From positions 204,104-268,103 of the forward strand of contig CACIJE010000001.1 of assembly GCA_902586925.1 (NCBI GenBank): a DNA stretch of 64,000 nucleotides, given 5' to 3'. Every line of letters begins with the position of its first letter. The stretch's first letter is position 1. Of the stretch, positions 12,198 through 21,750 are shown piece by piece. The notes under the pieces are model-generated. The model had not been told where the DNA came from. It ran no database searches and saw nothing but the letters and a program-made list of their open reading frames with translations. Source of the DNA: an uncultured SAR86 cluster bacterium (GTDB taxonomy: Bacteria; Pseudomonadota; Gammaproteobacteria; Magnimaribacterales; D2472). The translations under genes and the position numbers were made by a program.

Positions 12198-12796
12198 ATT
12201 TTGATTCTATTAAAAAAATTAAAGGTTTTATGCCAGAACATGAAGGCATGGCACTTTTTAAATGGGCAAAAAATTTTTCTGAATTCGGACCTGTTTTAGA
12301 AATAGGAACTTATTGTGGAAAGTCTTCGATATATCTTTCAGCAGGCGCAAAAAAAAATGATCAATACGTTTATACAATCGATCATCACCAAGGATCTGAA
12401 GAACATCAATTAAATGAAGAATATTTTGATGAAGAAATATACGATCACTATATGAAAAGGGTTAATTCACTTCCTTTATTAATTAAAAACATAAATAAAT
12501 TTAATGTAAAAAATATTGTTCCAATAATTGGAGAATCTAAAAAGATCTCATCAAATTGGAAATCAAACATCGGTATGTTATTTATTGATGGAGGGCATTC
12601 TCACGAATCAGCTGATAATGATTATAAATATTGGGAATCAAAAATTAGCAAAGGAGGTTGTTTGGTGATTCATGATATATTTGAAAATCCTGATAAAGGC
12701 GGTCAAGCACCCTACGAGATATACCAAAAAGCATTAAAAAATAACTACAAAATTCATGAGAGAGTTGACACCATTGTGAGTTTAGTAAAGCAATGA
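12194..12796 (+). CDS. Class I SAM-dependent methyltransferase (Methyltransf_24 type)
   Basis: Motif I VLEIGTYCGKSS lies at 34-45 and a second family motif MLFIDGGHSHES near 128-140; the spacing fits the Methyltransf_24 group that includes sugar and small-molecule O-methyltransferases. No membrane segment or signal peptide. Translational coupling to the lipid A acyltransferase and the nearby glycosyltransferase suggest an envelope glycan target, but the substrate cannot be read from the sequence. Its end overlaps the convergent next gene by 15 bp. Confidence 0.85.
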   Translation: MNFDSIKKIKGFMPEHEGMALFKWAKNFSEFGPVLEIGTYCGKSSIYLSAGAKKNDQYVYTIDHHQGSEEHQLNEEYFDEEIYDHYMKRVNSLPLLIKNINKFNVKNIVPIIGESKKISSNWKSNIGMLFIDGGHSHESADNDYKYWESKISKGGCLVIHDIFENPDKGGQAPYEIYQKALKNNYKIHERVDTIVSLVKQ

Positions 12797-13828
12797 TTGA
12801 TTGTTTAAAAATAAGTCAGAAGCATTAGAGAAATTCATCACAGAATCAGCAGCAATAATTAATGCTGCTGCAGTCCAACTTGGTTTTTCGTTTGGCCAAA
12901 ATATATTTTCTTCATATTGCCATCCCATAAATGGGATTTTATTTTCATCACAAATGCTTAAAACATCAATAAGGAGTTCTTTAGACTTATCTAAATCACC
13001 AGAAATTATAAGAGAAATTATAAACTCAGAAGTTTCTGCGACCGTTACCCATGGCTCTTCAATTACACACTTTATGCCTATTTTATCCACATAAAAATTA
13101 GAAAAAATTTTATCGATATAAGATTTAATTTCATTTTCATTTAAACATCCTGACAAAATTGGATAATAAGAATCCATTGAGAACCTTTTTCTATTTTTAA
13201 CAAGATCAAATTTTCCTGATGGATTTTTTATTGCTTCCGATAGAAGATGATAAGATTCTGTCCAATTTTCGACATTTTTATCTTTTTGTAAAATTTTTGA
13301 TATTGCTAATCCACAATCAATACTCTTCAATATTGAAGATGAGCCTGTTATTAGAAAATCATTTTCAATTTCTCCTCTCTCATCCACCGACCAAGGTATT
13401 GTTCCATTACTCATTTGAAGATTTAAGGAAAAATTTATTGCAAGTTTAATTGAAGGCCATAATTTTTCTAAAAAATCTTTGTCTTGAAAAATTTTATAAA
13501 AATGTAAGGCTGCAACAGAGATATACGGCCCGAAATGAGTTGGTTTATTTTTTTCAATTGGGATTTCATTTTTATATTTTGCAAACCAACTACCATCAGG
13601 ATTTTGATTTTTTATTAACCATAAAAAGGCAAGTTTAGATGCTTCATGCTCTTTAGAAAAATTTAAACCCATTATTGACTCAATATGGTCCCATGGATCG
13701 TGACAACCATAATCATCAGAAGGAATTGCTCCAGATTCAAGTTGTATGTTTTTAATATGCTTACCTAAATTTTCAAAAAAAGTAATCTCTAAATCCTCTA
13801 TAGAGAAAATTTTTTTTGGATAATGCAT
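12782..13828 (-). CDS. Alpha-toroid protein (prenyltransferase/squalene-cyclase-like repeats)
   Basis: Cytoplasmic protein of 348 aa built of helical repeats with QW-like motifs: LIKNQNPDGSW near 71-81 and LNLQMSNGTIPW near 136-147. This indicates an alpha/alpha toroid like that of terpene cyclases, prenyltransferases and six-hairpin glycosidases. The squalene-cyclase DXDD catalytic motif is not present, so cyclase activity is not supported. It starts where the upstream methyltransferase ends (1-bp overlap), in one unit with that gene and the GT4 gene. A role in polysaccharide or lipid-linked sugar processing is a guess from neighbours. Confidence 0.7.
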   Translation of the reverse strand: MHYPKKIFSIEDLEITFFENLGKHIKNIQLESGAIPSDDYGCHDPWDHIESIMGLNFSKEHEASKLAFLWLIKNQNPDGSWFAKYKNEIPIEKNKPTHFGPYISVAALHFYKIFQDKDFLEKLWPSIKLAINFSLNLQMSNGTIPWSVDERGEIENDFLITGSSSILKSIDCGLAISKILQKDKNVENWTESYHLLSEAIKNPSGKFDLVKNRKRFSMDSYYPILSGCLNENEIKSYIDKIFSNFYVDKIGIKCVIEEPWVTVAETSEFIISLIISGDLDKSKELLIDVLSICDENKIPFMGWQYEENIFWPNEKPSWTAAALIIAADSVMNFSNASDLFLNNQSLLY

Positions 13829-14535
13829 TATTGGGTTTTTTCAAAATACATTGAAAAACTCTTACCCATAATAGGATTCATTATCTTATCAATACTATCA
13901 ATGATAAAAGGTTTTTTTAGAATATGTCTTTCAAGAATTTTTTTGTAAATTTTTACAAGTAAATTTTTATCTTGAGAGTTCCAAAACAAACATCTTAGCC
14001 ACCAATAAGGACTATGAATAGAATGAAATTTTTCTGATGATAAGAATCTGAATCCACAATCTTCTATCTCATTAATGAGTTTCTTTTGATCAAATATCCT
14101 TAAATGTCCGCCTGGCTGGTTTTGATAATCCTTAGATAGCTGCCAGCAAATTTTTTCAGGCCAGGAAGCAGGTACGCTAGCAAAAAATTTTCCACTGGGC
14201 TTTAAAACTCTATTTATTTCAACAACAGCATCATTGTATTCATGTAAATGTTCTAGAACCTCGGAACAAACAATCAAGTCAAAAGTATTATCTTGAAATG
14301 GTATTGAGTATGCTGATCCTTTTATAAATTCAGCTCCAGCCTCAGATATCGATTCAAAATAAGCATATCCCTCCTCGGCCTTTTTAAGTGAGTCGTCATC
14401 CATATCAATACCGATACATTTCATCATTGGATATTCCTGCATCATACCAAATATATGTCGTCCCTCACCGCATCCAACATCAAGCATTGAACCTTTAAAA
14501 TTTAGATTATATTTCTTGAGATTAAATGTTAGCAT
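13828..14535 (-). CDS. Class I SAM-dependent methyltransferase (Methyltransf_11 type)
   Basis: Motif I MLDVGCGEGRH lies at 17-27; the acidic motif II (GIDMDDDSL) and the post-I segment VCSEVLEHLHEY are clear, matching small-molecule methyltransferases such as UbiE/Methyltransf_11 members. Length is 235 aa, with no membrane segment. It overlaps the GT4 gene upstream by 14 bp and touches the alpha-toroid gene downstream, so the three probably act in the same pathway. The substrate is not known. Confidence 0.88.
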   Translation of the reverse strand: MLTFNLKKYNLNFKGSMLDVGCGEGRHIFGMMQEYPMMKCIGIDMDDDSLKKAEEGYAYFESISEAGAEFIKGSAYSIPFQDNTFDLIVCSEVLEHLHEYNDAVVEINRVLKPSGKFFASVPASWPEKICWQLSKDYQNQPGGHLRIFDQKKLINEIEDCGFRFLSSEKFHSIHSPYWWLRCLFWNSQDKNLLVKIYKKILERHILKKPFIIDSIDKIMNPIMGKSFSMYFEKTQ

Positions 14536-15775
14536 TATTAAATTCTTCCAATGTTTTTAAGATAATTTTCTCATATTCTTTTGTTATCTTTATCCAATTA
14601 AAATTCTGAATTATGTGTTTTCTTCCATTTTGGGCAATTTTCTTATATTTAGGATAATCTAAAAGTATCTCTTTAACACTATTAGATATCATTTCCTTGT
14701 TTTTGGGTTCAATTAATTTTGCATAATTTGATGTTAGTTCAGGAATTGATGAAGTATTTGTTGCTATTAAAGGAACTTCACAACTCATTGCCTCTATAAC
14801 TGGATAACCAAAACCCTCATATAATGAACTAACAATTGCTATTGAGCTAGATGCATAAAGTTGATTAATTTCTAATTTAGACAGGTTAGCTTTAAATATT
14901 ACATTGTCTTTAAGATTTAATTTTTTGATAAGTTTGCGAGTATGTCCATTATTCTTAATGTTTCCAATTACTATTAAATGTATCTTTGGAAAATCTTTTT
15001 TAAGAATCTTTAAAGCCTGTAATGAGTAATCTAGTCCCTTTAATGGCACATCAGCACTTGCAGTGGTAATAAGTCTGTATTTATTTCTTGAATAATTTTT
15101 TATTGGTGAAAACTCATTTGTATCTAAACCATTATTGATAACACTTATCTTTTCCTGATCGCACTTAAACTCACTAATGATTCCTTGTTTTGAACTATTT
15201 GATGGAGTAATAATCCTATTAATACCTGGTGCCACTTTTTTTTGCATTTTTAAAAACGAATACCACCTGTACCTTGAGATTCTGTATTTAATTTTCTTAG
15301 ATGATTCTAATTCATGCTTATAATCAATTGTTATTGGATGATGAATAATTTCTATAAAAGGAAATCTTTTTTGAATATCTAACATGCCGTAGCTAATAGA
15401 TTGATTATCAATAATTAAATCATATTTTTTACTTTTTCTAAGATATTTGTTAACTCTAATACCAAAAGTTTTTGGTTCTGGGAAACCCCCAAATAGGACT
15501 GAAAAAAATTCATAATAATCATGGATACTTTTGTTTTTTTTACTAAAAAGTTTTTTTAATCTATCTTTGAAAAAGAATGTTTCGAATAAATCTAATCCTG
15601 GAAGTTTTATTAGATTTACCTCTTTATGTAAATCTGGATATGGAGGTCCAGATATTACCTCGACATTATGACCCATTAAATTTAAAGCATATGAGATATC
15701 TCTAACATAAATACCCTGACCACCACCAAAACGAGCACTTCGATAACTTAAAATTGCTATGTTTAATTTACGCAA
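14522..15775 (-). CDS. Glycosyltransferase family 4 (GT-B)
   Basis: Retaining GT-B glycosyltransferase. The N-terminal domain begins NIAILSYRSARFGGGQGIYV, with the glycine-rich donor/acceptor loop usual in GT4. The C-terminal domain starts near residue 230 (TTASADVPLKGLDYSLQAL), with the EX7E element in YEGFGYPVIEA. No membrane anchor. Next to waaA, a lipid A acyltransferase and two methyltransferases, it likely adds a sugar to LPS core or another surface glycan. It lies 6 bp downstream of ilvE on the same strand. Confidence 0.9.
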   Translation of the reverse strand: MRKLNIAILSYRSARFGGGQGIYVRDISYALNLMGHNVEVISGPPYPDLHKEVNLIKLPGLDLFETFFFKDRLKKLFSKKNKSIHDYYEFFSVLFGGFPEPKTFGIRVNKYLRKSKKYDLIIDNQSISYGMLDIQKRFPFIEIIHHPITIDYKHELESSKKIKYRISRYRWYSFLKMQKKVAPGINRIITPSNSSKQGIISEFKCDQEKISVINNGLDTNEFSPIKNYSRNKYRLITTASADVPLKGLDYSLQALKILKKDFPKIHLIVIGNIKNNGHTRKLIKKLNLKDNVIFKANLSKLEINQLYASSSIAIVSSLYEGFGYPVIEAMSCEVPLIATNTSSIPELTSNYAKLIEPKNKEMISNSVKEILLDYPKYKKIAQNGRKHIIQNFNWIKITKEYEKIILKTLEEFNNANI

Positions 15776-15781
15776 AAGGCT

Positions 15782-16702
15782 TTAACTAATATGTGTTAGC
15801 CAGCTTTGGTATTTTGAATCCTCACCGGATATTATCTGCTGAAATTTATTTTGAAGTTCTTTTGTTATATCTCCTCTTTTACCATCATTAATAGATTTTT
15901 TATCAAGCTTTGAAATTGGGGTTATTTCAACTGCAGTACCTGTAAAAAAAGCTTCATCAGCGTTTAATAAATCATTATATCCAATGTCCTTTTCAAATAT
16001 TTCTAACTGAAGATCTTTAGCGATTTGAATAACTGACTGACGAGTAATACCATTTAAACAATGTTCAGTTGTTGGTGTAAAAACTGATTGATCTTTAACA
16101 ATAAAAATATTTTCGCCACTTCCCTCCGATATAAAACCATTCTTATCCAACATTATTGCTTCATCTGCACCATTATCTATAGCTTCATGAAGAGCCATAG
16201 TGTTGCTGAAATATGTTCCTATTATCTTGTTACCAGAGTGAAGTGGATTTTCATATTGTCTATATGAAGATTTCATAACAGATATACCATTTCTCTTTGC
16301 TTCAGGATCCATATAAGATGGCCACTCCCATGAAGCAATAGCAACATTTACACTCAAGTCTTTTGCTCTCAAGCCGAGACCTTCATTTCCTAAATAAACA
16401 ATAGGTCTAATATATCCTTCTTTTAAATCATTCTTTTCTAAGGTATCACATTGAGCCTGATTTAATTCTGCCTCAGTATAAGGAATTTTAATACCTATTT
16501 TAGATGCAGCGTCAAAGAGCCTTCTAGTATGATCATCAAGTCTAAAAATAGCGGCGCCATCTTTTGTATGATATGCCCTTACTCCCTCAAAGACACCAGT
16601 ACCATAATGAAGGGTATGAGATAAGATATGTACGTTTGATTCATTCCAGCTTTCAAACGAACCATTTTTCCATATAAATTTATTTTCAGTATTTACAAAC
16701 AC
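15782..16702 (-). CDS. ilvE: Branched-chain amino acid aminotransferase
   Basis: PLP fold-type IV aminotransferase making Leu, Ile and Val from their keto acids. The PLP lysine is K159, the same number as in E. coli IlvE, within the segment HSGNKIIGTYFSN. LHYGTGVFEGVRAY and the SEGSGENIF phosphate-binding motif are intact, as is the ending TGTAVEITP. 306 aa, a normal length. In pseudomonads ilvE also lies beside LPS core genes, so this placement follows an old gammaproteobacterial arrangement. Divergent from algC. Confidence 0.95.
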   Translation of the reverse strand: MFVNTENKFIWKNGSFESWNESNVHILSHTLHYGTGVFEGVRAYHTKDGAAIFRLDDHTRRLFDAASKIGIKIPYTEAELNQAQCDTLEKNDLKEGYIRPIVYLGNEGLGLRAKDLSVNVAIASWEWPSYMDPEAKRNGISVMKSSYRQYENPLHSGNKIIGTYFSNTMALHEAIDNGADEAIMLDKNGFISEGSGENIFIVKDQSVFTPTTEHCLNGITRQSVIQIAKDLQLEIFEKDIGYNDLLNADEAFFTGTAVEITPISKLDKKSINDGKRGDITKELQNKFQQIISGEDSKYQSWLTHIS

Positions 16703-16762
16703 GTTTCAAGATATAATTGTGAATAGATATTATTGCAAAATCATCGATATAACTAAAGAAAA

Positions 16763-18136
16763 ATGATAGAAATTACAAAATCTATTTTCAGAGAATACGA
16801 TATTAGAGGCATTTATCCTGATGAAATAAATGAAGCCTCAATAAGTCTTATAGCAAAAGCAATATCAATTAAATGTAATCAAGAAGATGTTTCAGAAATT
16901 TGTATTGGTAGAGATGGAAGGAATTCAGGTGAATCACTACTCAATGCTCTTGAAAAATCACTTTCCAATTTTGGTATAAATGTTAAAAACATTGGCCTTG
17001 TAACTACTCCCTTGTTGTATTTCGCTGCTAAAAAAAATAAATCAAAAAGTGGAGTAATGATTACCGGCAGTCATAATCCCAAAAATTATAATGGCGTAAA
17101 ACTCATAATAAACGACAAACCCATTTCAGGAAGTGAAATATATAAGCTTATTAATCAAAGTAAAAATCAATCTGATTGCGCAGGAAAAATATTAAAAGTG
17201 GATATAAAAGACATATATATAGAAGAAGTTATTAATAATATTAAAATAAAAGGTGAAGAAAAACTAAAAGTAGTTATTGACTGTGGTAATGGAGCGGCTG
17301 GGTGTATTGCCCCAAGATTATATAGAGAATTAGGTTGTGAAGTTGTTGAACTTTTCACAGAGATTGATGGCAATTTCCCAAATCATCATCCTGATCCAGG
17401 TAAATTGGAAAATCTTTCGTACCTAATTAATAAAGTCAAGTCTACAAAAGCAGATCTTGGTTTAGCCTTTGATGGTGATGGAGATAGAGTTGGTCTGGTA
17501 TCAAATAAGGGTGATGTAGTGTTTCCGGATAAAATCATGATGATATTAAGTCAAGATATTCTTTCAAAGAAAAAGGGGTCCATAATATTTGATGTTAAAT
17601 GTTCAAATGCTCTTCCAGATATTATTAAAAGTCTTAATGGAACACCAATAATGTCACCAACAGGTCATTTCCATATTAAAAATGCTATCAGAGAACATAA
17701 TCCGCTTCTAGCAGGTGAAATGAGTGGTCATATATTTTTTAATGATAAATGGTATGGATTTGATGATGGTCATTACTCTGGTGCAAGGATAATTGAGCTT
17801 ATTTTAAATAAAGATAAAAGTATTTCATCAATGATAAAAAAGCTACCTATATTATTTTCTACTCCAGAATTAAATATCACAGTAACAGAGGAAAATAAAT
17901 TTCAAATAATTGAAGAATTCACAAAAAAATGTAACTTAAATGGTGAAAAGATTACTATTGATGGACTTAGAATCAACTTTAAAAATGGATGGGGTTTAAT
18001 CAGAGCTTCTAATACAACTCCAAAGTTAGTTTTGAGATTTGAAGGAAATTCTCAAAGAGATCTCGAAACCATTCAAAGTAAATTTATAGATGAACTTTCT
18101 CGCATTTGTACTTATATTGATATAAATTTAGACTAA
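16763..18136 (+). CDS. algC: Phosphomannomutase/phosphoglucomutase
   Basis: Alpha-phosphohexomutase interconverting the 1- and 6-phosphates of mannose and glucose, supplying sugar nucleotides for LPS and other glycans. The phosphoserine S103 is in TGSHNPKNYN; the Mg site is FDGDGDR with D237, D239 and D241; GEMSGHIFF is the sugar-binding loop and the C-terminal RASNTTPKLVLRFEG loop binds phosphate. 457 aa. The algC-slmA adjacency resembles the coaBC-dut-algC-argB neighbourhood of Pseudomonas, with intervening genes lost. Confidence 0.93.
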   Translation: MIEITKSIFREYDIRGIYPDEINEASISLIAKAISIKCNQEDVSEICIGRDGRNSGESLLNALEKSLSNFGINVKNIGLVTTPLLYFAAKKNKSKSGVMITGSHNPKNYNGVKLIINDKPISGSEIYKLINQSKNQSDCAGKILKVDIKDIYIEEVINNIKIKGEEKLKVVIDCGNGAAGCIAPRLYRELGCEVVELFTEIDGNFPNHHPDPGKLENLSYLINKVKSTKADLGLAFDGDGDRVGLVSNKGDVVFPDKIMMILSQDILSKKKGSIIFDVKCSNALPDIIKSLNGTPIMSPTGHFHIKNAIREHNPLLAGEMSGHIFFNDKWYGFDDGHYSGARIIELILNKDKSISSMIKKLPILFSTPELNITVTEENKFQIIEEFTKKCNLNGEKITIDGLRINFKNGWGLIRASNTTPKLVLRFEGNSQRDLETIQSKFIDELSRICTYIDINLD

Positions 18137-18139
18137 ATA

Positions 18140-18709
18140 ATGAAAAAAGATAGAAAGAATATTATCTTACAATCACTTGCAGGTATGCTTGAGGAAAGAA
18201 ATTTATCTAAAATTACAACCGCAGCACTTGCTAAGAAATCTGAAATTACTGAAGCAGCTTTATATAGGCATTTTCCAAGCAAAAGATCAATTTATGCTGA
18301 GCTTTTTTCCTATTGTGATGATACGGTGTTTGCTAAATGTAATGAATTAAAAAAAGATAAAATATCTTCAAGAGACAAGGTAAAAAAAGCGTTTGTATTT
18401 TTTATGATTTTCATTGAAAAAAATAAAGGATTTGCAAGATTGCTTTCAAGAGAAGCCCTCTCATCAAATGAACAAAATGTAAGCGACAGTGTTAATCAAT
18501 TCTATGAGAGGTTTGAATTGATGTTAAGACAGATTCTAAAAGAGGATGAAAAAAATTTGGTTTCTAATGCAGGCATCTCAGCGCAGTTAATCATAACTAT
18601 TCTTGAGGGAAACATTGGTAGGTATATAAGGTCAAAATTCAAGGATTCTCCTTCTAACTATATTGAAAATGTATGGGATCTTTTGTCCTTAAGTATTTTT
18701 AAACGTTAA
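18140..18709 (+). CDS. slmA: Nucleoid occlusion factor SlmA (TetR family)
   Basis: DNA-bound FtsZ antagonist that blocks septum formation over the nucleoid. The N-terminal helix-turn-helix contains ILQSLAGMLE, KITTAALAKKSEITEAALYRHF in order (about 10-50), very close to SlmA rather than generic TetR regulators. The C-terminal helices carry RLLSREALSSNEQ, NQFYERFE and RSKFKDSPSNY, matching the SlmA pattern. 189 aa against 198 in E. coli. It sits 3 bp after algC and overlaps mrcA tail to tail by 4 bp. Confidence 0.9.
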   Translation: MKKDRKNIILQSLAGMLEERNLSKITTAALAKKSEITEAALYRHFPSKRSIYAELFSYCDDTVFAKCNELKKDKISSRDKVKKAFVFFMIFIEKNKGFARLLSREALSSNEQNVSDSVNQFYERFELMLRQILKEDEKNLVSNAGISAQLIITILEGNIGRYIRSKFKDSPSNYIENVWDLLSLSIFKR

Positions 18710-21144
18710 TTTATATTCTCATTTAGAAATAATTCAAAGTAAGTATTTTCATCTGACTCTTCATCAATTTCTCCTGTTGCACTGCTAACCTTTACAAATG
18801 ATATATTTTCCGGAATGACTTTATTTGATACTTCTAAATCATTTAATTTAAATTCCATATAATTTAACCAAATTGGTAGAGCGATAGTAGAACCATATTC
18901 ATTTTGCCCCAATGAAGTAAAGTCATCTGTTCCAACCCAAACTGTAGTAACCAAGTTATTATGAAATCCAGAAAACCAAGTGCTTATAGAGTTATTGGTT
19001 GTGCCAGTTTTTCCTCCAATATCATTTCTATTCAAAAACTGAGACTTTCTTCCTGCAACTCCATTTTTCATAAAATCTTTTAAAGTATCCTCTATTAGAA
19101 ATGAGACTCTTTGATCAACAACTCTACTTCCATTTTTAATTGGCTTTAAAAGGTAATAGGGTTTTTTTATGTTCATTTCTACAGTATTTAACCATGGAAA
19201 AGCTTTTGTATTCTGATTTAATGTTTCTGCATCAAATTTATTTTGAGAATAAATATAATTACCTTCCCTATCAATTATGCTATCAATAAAATGCATATTA
19301 GAAATATAACCATCATTCGCAATTACACTGTATCCTCTTACCATTTCTGCAGGTGAAAAATTAGCAGAGCCTAATGCTAACGATAAATCTTTTGGGAGTC
19401 TGGATTCTTCAAATCCAAATTTTTGTAAATAAGATAATGATTCATCAATACCGAGTTCTCTTAAGAGCTTGATTGAAACTATATTTACAGATTTTATCAG
19501 AGCTTCTCTTAATGATATTGGTCCATAAAATTCACCAGTATAATTTTGGGGTTTCCAAACACTTTCGAGATTTTCATCTTGAAATACAATTGGAGCATCA
19601 TTAATTAAACTAGATAAATTGTAACCATTTGCAAGACTAGCTGTATATATAAATGGTTTAAAGCTGGATCCTGACTGTGGAAAAGATAATCTTACTCTGT
19701 CAAAGTTACTTTCACTAAAATTTTTTCCACCAATATAAGCTAAAACTTCTCCACTTTTTGGATTAATGGATATCAAAGAGGATTCTGCTTCTGGTATTTG
19801 ATCTAAAGAATAAAATTCTCCATTATTTTTTAAATATATTAAATCACCAAACTTAATAATGTCTTCAAAACCATTTATTAATGGTCCTAATTCATTGATA
19901 GATATTCTCTGCCTAGCCCAGTTGAAATCACTGGTCCAAGATACACTTACAAGGTTAAAATTTTCGTTAACTAAGTAAAGTATGTCATTAGAAACTTTTA
20001 TTACTAAAGCCTTTTCATAATTTTCATAAAATGGATACAAATCAAAAATATCTGAGAGTTCATTCGAAATATTATTTTCATTAGGATTTGATTCACTCAA
20101 ATATGAATTCTCAATAAGAAAATCTATATTCATTTCTTTCAAGAGATTCTTTTGGTCATCTGAAAAAATATTCTCATAATTATCTGGTTCTCTCCAGCCA
20201 TGTCTTTTGTCATATATAAATAGCTCATTTAAAAGGTTTTTAAATGCTACTTCTTGAGATTTTGAATCAATTGTTGTGAAAACTGACCATCCTTCTTTAT
20301 ATGCATCCAATCCGTATCTTTGTATTATTTCTTGTCTTGCAAGTTCTGCTATATGTTTTGCATCAACACTATATAAGTTAATGTTGTTAGCAATTTTAAT
20401 ATCCATAGATATTGCATTTTTATACTCAGTTTCGCTTATATAATTAAGCAAAAACATTCTATACAAAATCCAATTTCTTCTTTGGAGAGTCCTTCTTGGA
20501 TTTTTTACAGGGTTTATTCTAGATGGAAGTTGAGCTATAGCTGCAATTACTGCTGATTCATCAATACTTAATTCATTTAAACTTTTATTGAAATATGTAT
20601 TTGAAGCAGCTTCAATACCGTATGATCTATTACCTAAGAAAATTCTATTTACATAAAGCTCAAAAATTTTTTCTTTGTCAGTTTTTCCTTCAAGTTCTAA
20701 TGCAAGAAAAATTTCTTTTATTTTTCTTTTAATTGTTTGTTCTGGAGATAATAAATATCCTCTAACTACCTGCATAGTTATCGTGCCTCCTCCTCCTTGG
20801 CATCCTGAAGGCTGTAAACATCTTATAAGTGATCTAATTAAGCCAGAATAACTTATGCCCTGATGATTAAAAAAATTATCATCTTCTGCAGATAAAAAAG
20901 CATTTTTAATATGAATTGGGATATCCTCAAAGCTTGTTGATCTTCTCTTAATTTCCCCAAATTCACCAATTAATACTCCATCTTTTGTATAAACTTTTAA
21001 TGGCATCTGAAGCTCAGATTCATCAACATATTTAATTTCAGGTAAGTTAGGTTTTAAAACTAAATAGGTTACTGTAATAGTAATAATTGATAAAAAGCAC
21101 AAAAATATAACTGTAAAAAATAGAATCTTTATTAATTTGTGCAT
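18706..21144 (-). CDS. mrcA: Penicillin-binding protein 1A (bifunctional peptidoglycan synthase)
   Basis: Inner-membrane enzyme that polymerises and cross-links peptidoglycan. One N-terminal membrane segment (about 7-29). The glycosyltransferase domain carries the catalytic glutamate in LSAEDDNFF and GGGTITMQ. An OB-like insertion is followed by the transpeptidase domain, with the SxxK serine in GSSFKPF, the SVN motif and KTGT near residue 715. 812 aa, normal for PBP1A. It is divergent from aroK; in Pseudomonas pilMNOPQ would stand between them. Confidence 0.96.
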   Translation of the reverse strand: MHKLIKILFFTVIFLCFLSIITITVTYLVLKPNLPEIKYVDESELQMPLKVYTKDGVLIGEFGEIKRRSTSFEDIPIHIKNAFLSAEDDNFFNHQGISYSGLIRSLIRCLQPSGCQGGGGTITMQVVRGYLLSPEQTIKRKIKEIFLALELEGKTDKEKIFELYVNRIFLGNRSYGIEAASNTYFNKSLNELSIDESAVIAAIAQLPSRINPVKNPRRTLQRRNWILYRMFLLNYISETEYKNAISMDIKIANNINLYSVDAKHIAELARQEIIQRYGLDAYKEGWSVFTTIDSKSQEVAFKNLLNELFIYDKRHGWREPDNYENIFSDDQKNLLKEMNIDFLIENSYLSESNPNENNISNELSDIFDLYPFYENYEKALVIKVSNDILYLVNENFNLVSVSWTSDFNWARQRISINELGPLINGFEDIIKFGDLIYLKNNGEFYSLDQIPEAESSLISINPKSGEVLAYIGGKNFSESNFDRVRLSFPQSGSSFKPFIYTASLANGYNLSSLINDAPIVFQDENLESVWKPQNYTGEFYGPISLREALIKSVNIVSIKLLRELGIDESLSYLQKFGFEESRLPKDLSLALGSANFSPAEMVRGYSVIANDGYISNMHFIDSIIDREGNYIYSQNKFDAETLNQNTKAFPWLNTVEMNIKKPYYLLKPIKNGSRVVDQRVSFLIEDTLKDFMKNGVAGRKSQFLNRNDIGGKTGTTNNSISTWFSGFHNNLVTTVWVGTDDFTSLGQNEYGSTIALPIWLNYMEFKLNDLEVSNKVIPENISFVKVSSATGEIDEESDENTYFELFLNENIN

Positions 21145-21244
21145 ACTATATTTTAAATCTTAAACTTTGCAGAATACATCTTTTATAATTTAAAAAGTGT
21201 AATTTTTACTTTAAATGTTAAAATTTCGCTTAAATTTATAAACT

Positions 21245-21748
21245 ATGAATATTTTTATTGTTGGTCCCATGGGATCTGGAAAATCTACTGTTGGTAAAAT
21301 AATATCTGATGAACTATTTTTAGACTTTTATGATACAGATGAAGAAATTGAGGAGAGAACTGGAGCATCTATAGATTGGATATTTGATCTTGAAGGTGAG
21401 GATGGTTTTCGAAAGAGAGAGTCAGTGATGCTTGAAGAAATGGTTGAAAAAAATTCAATTGTTTTGTCAACCGGTGGTGGAATAATATTATCAGCTTTTA
21501 ATAGAGAATTGTTGTCTTCAAGAGGTACAGTATTTTATTTATCTACTCCCATATCAGTTCAAATAGAAAGAACTTCAAAAGATAAAGACAGGCCATTATT
21601 AAAAGGTGGTGATCCTAGAGATATCCTAACAAAACTTGATGTTGAAAGAAAAGATTTCTATGAATCTGTTTCAGATCATGTGGTCAAAACTGAGGATAAG
21701 ACCAGTCAAGAAGTAGCTACAGAAATTATTAACTTAGTTAAAACTTAA
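21245..21748 (+). CDS. aroK: Shikimate kinase
   Basis: Phosphorylates shikimate at the 3-hydroxyl in the aromatic amino acid pathway. Walker A GPMGSGKSTVGK at 7-18; shikimate-binding D (DTDEEIE) and the FR pair in DGFRKRES; the STGGGIIL motif; and the adenine lid RPLLKGGDP. 167 aa. It is followed by aroB after 2 bp, the usual operon. The 100 bp upstream separate it from the divergent mrcA and must hold both promoters. Confidence 0.96.
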   Translation: MNIFIVGPMGSGKSTVGKIISDELFLDFYDTDEEIEERTGASIDWIFDLEGEDGFRKRESVMLEEMVEKNSIVLSTGGGIILSAFNRELLSSRGTVFYLSTPISVQIERTSKDKDRPLLKGGDPRDILTKLDVERKDFYESVSDHVVKTEDKTSQEVATEIINLVKT

Positions 21749-21750
21749 CC

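Noticed and set aside
12801-13094. 97-codon frame on the plus strand opposite the alpha-toroid gene
   Set aside because: Antisense to a gene with clear repeat motifs and no supporting signals.
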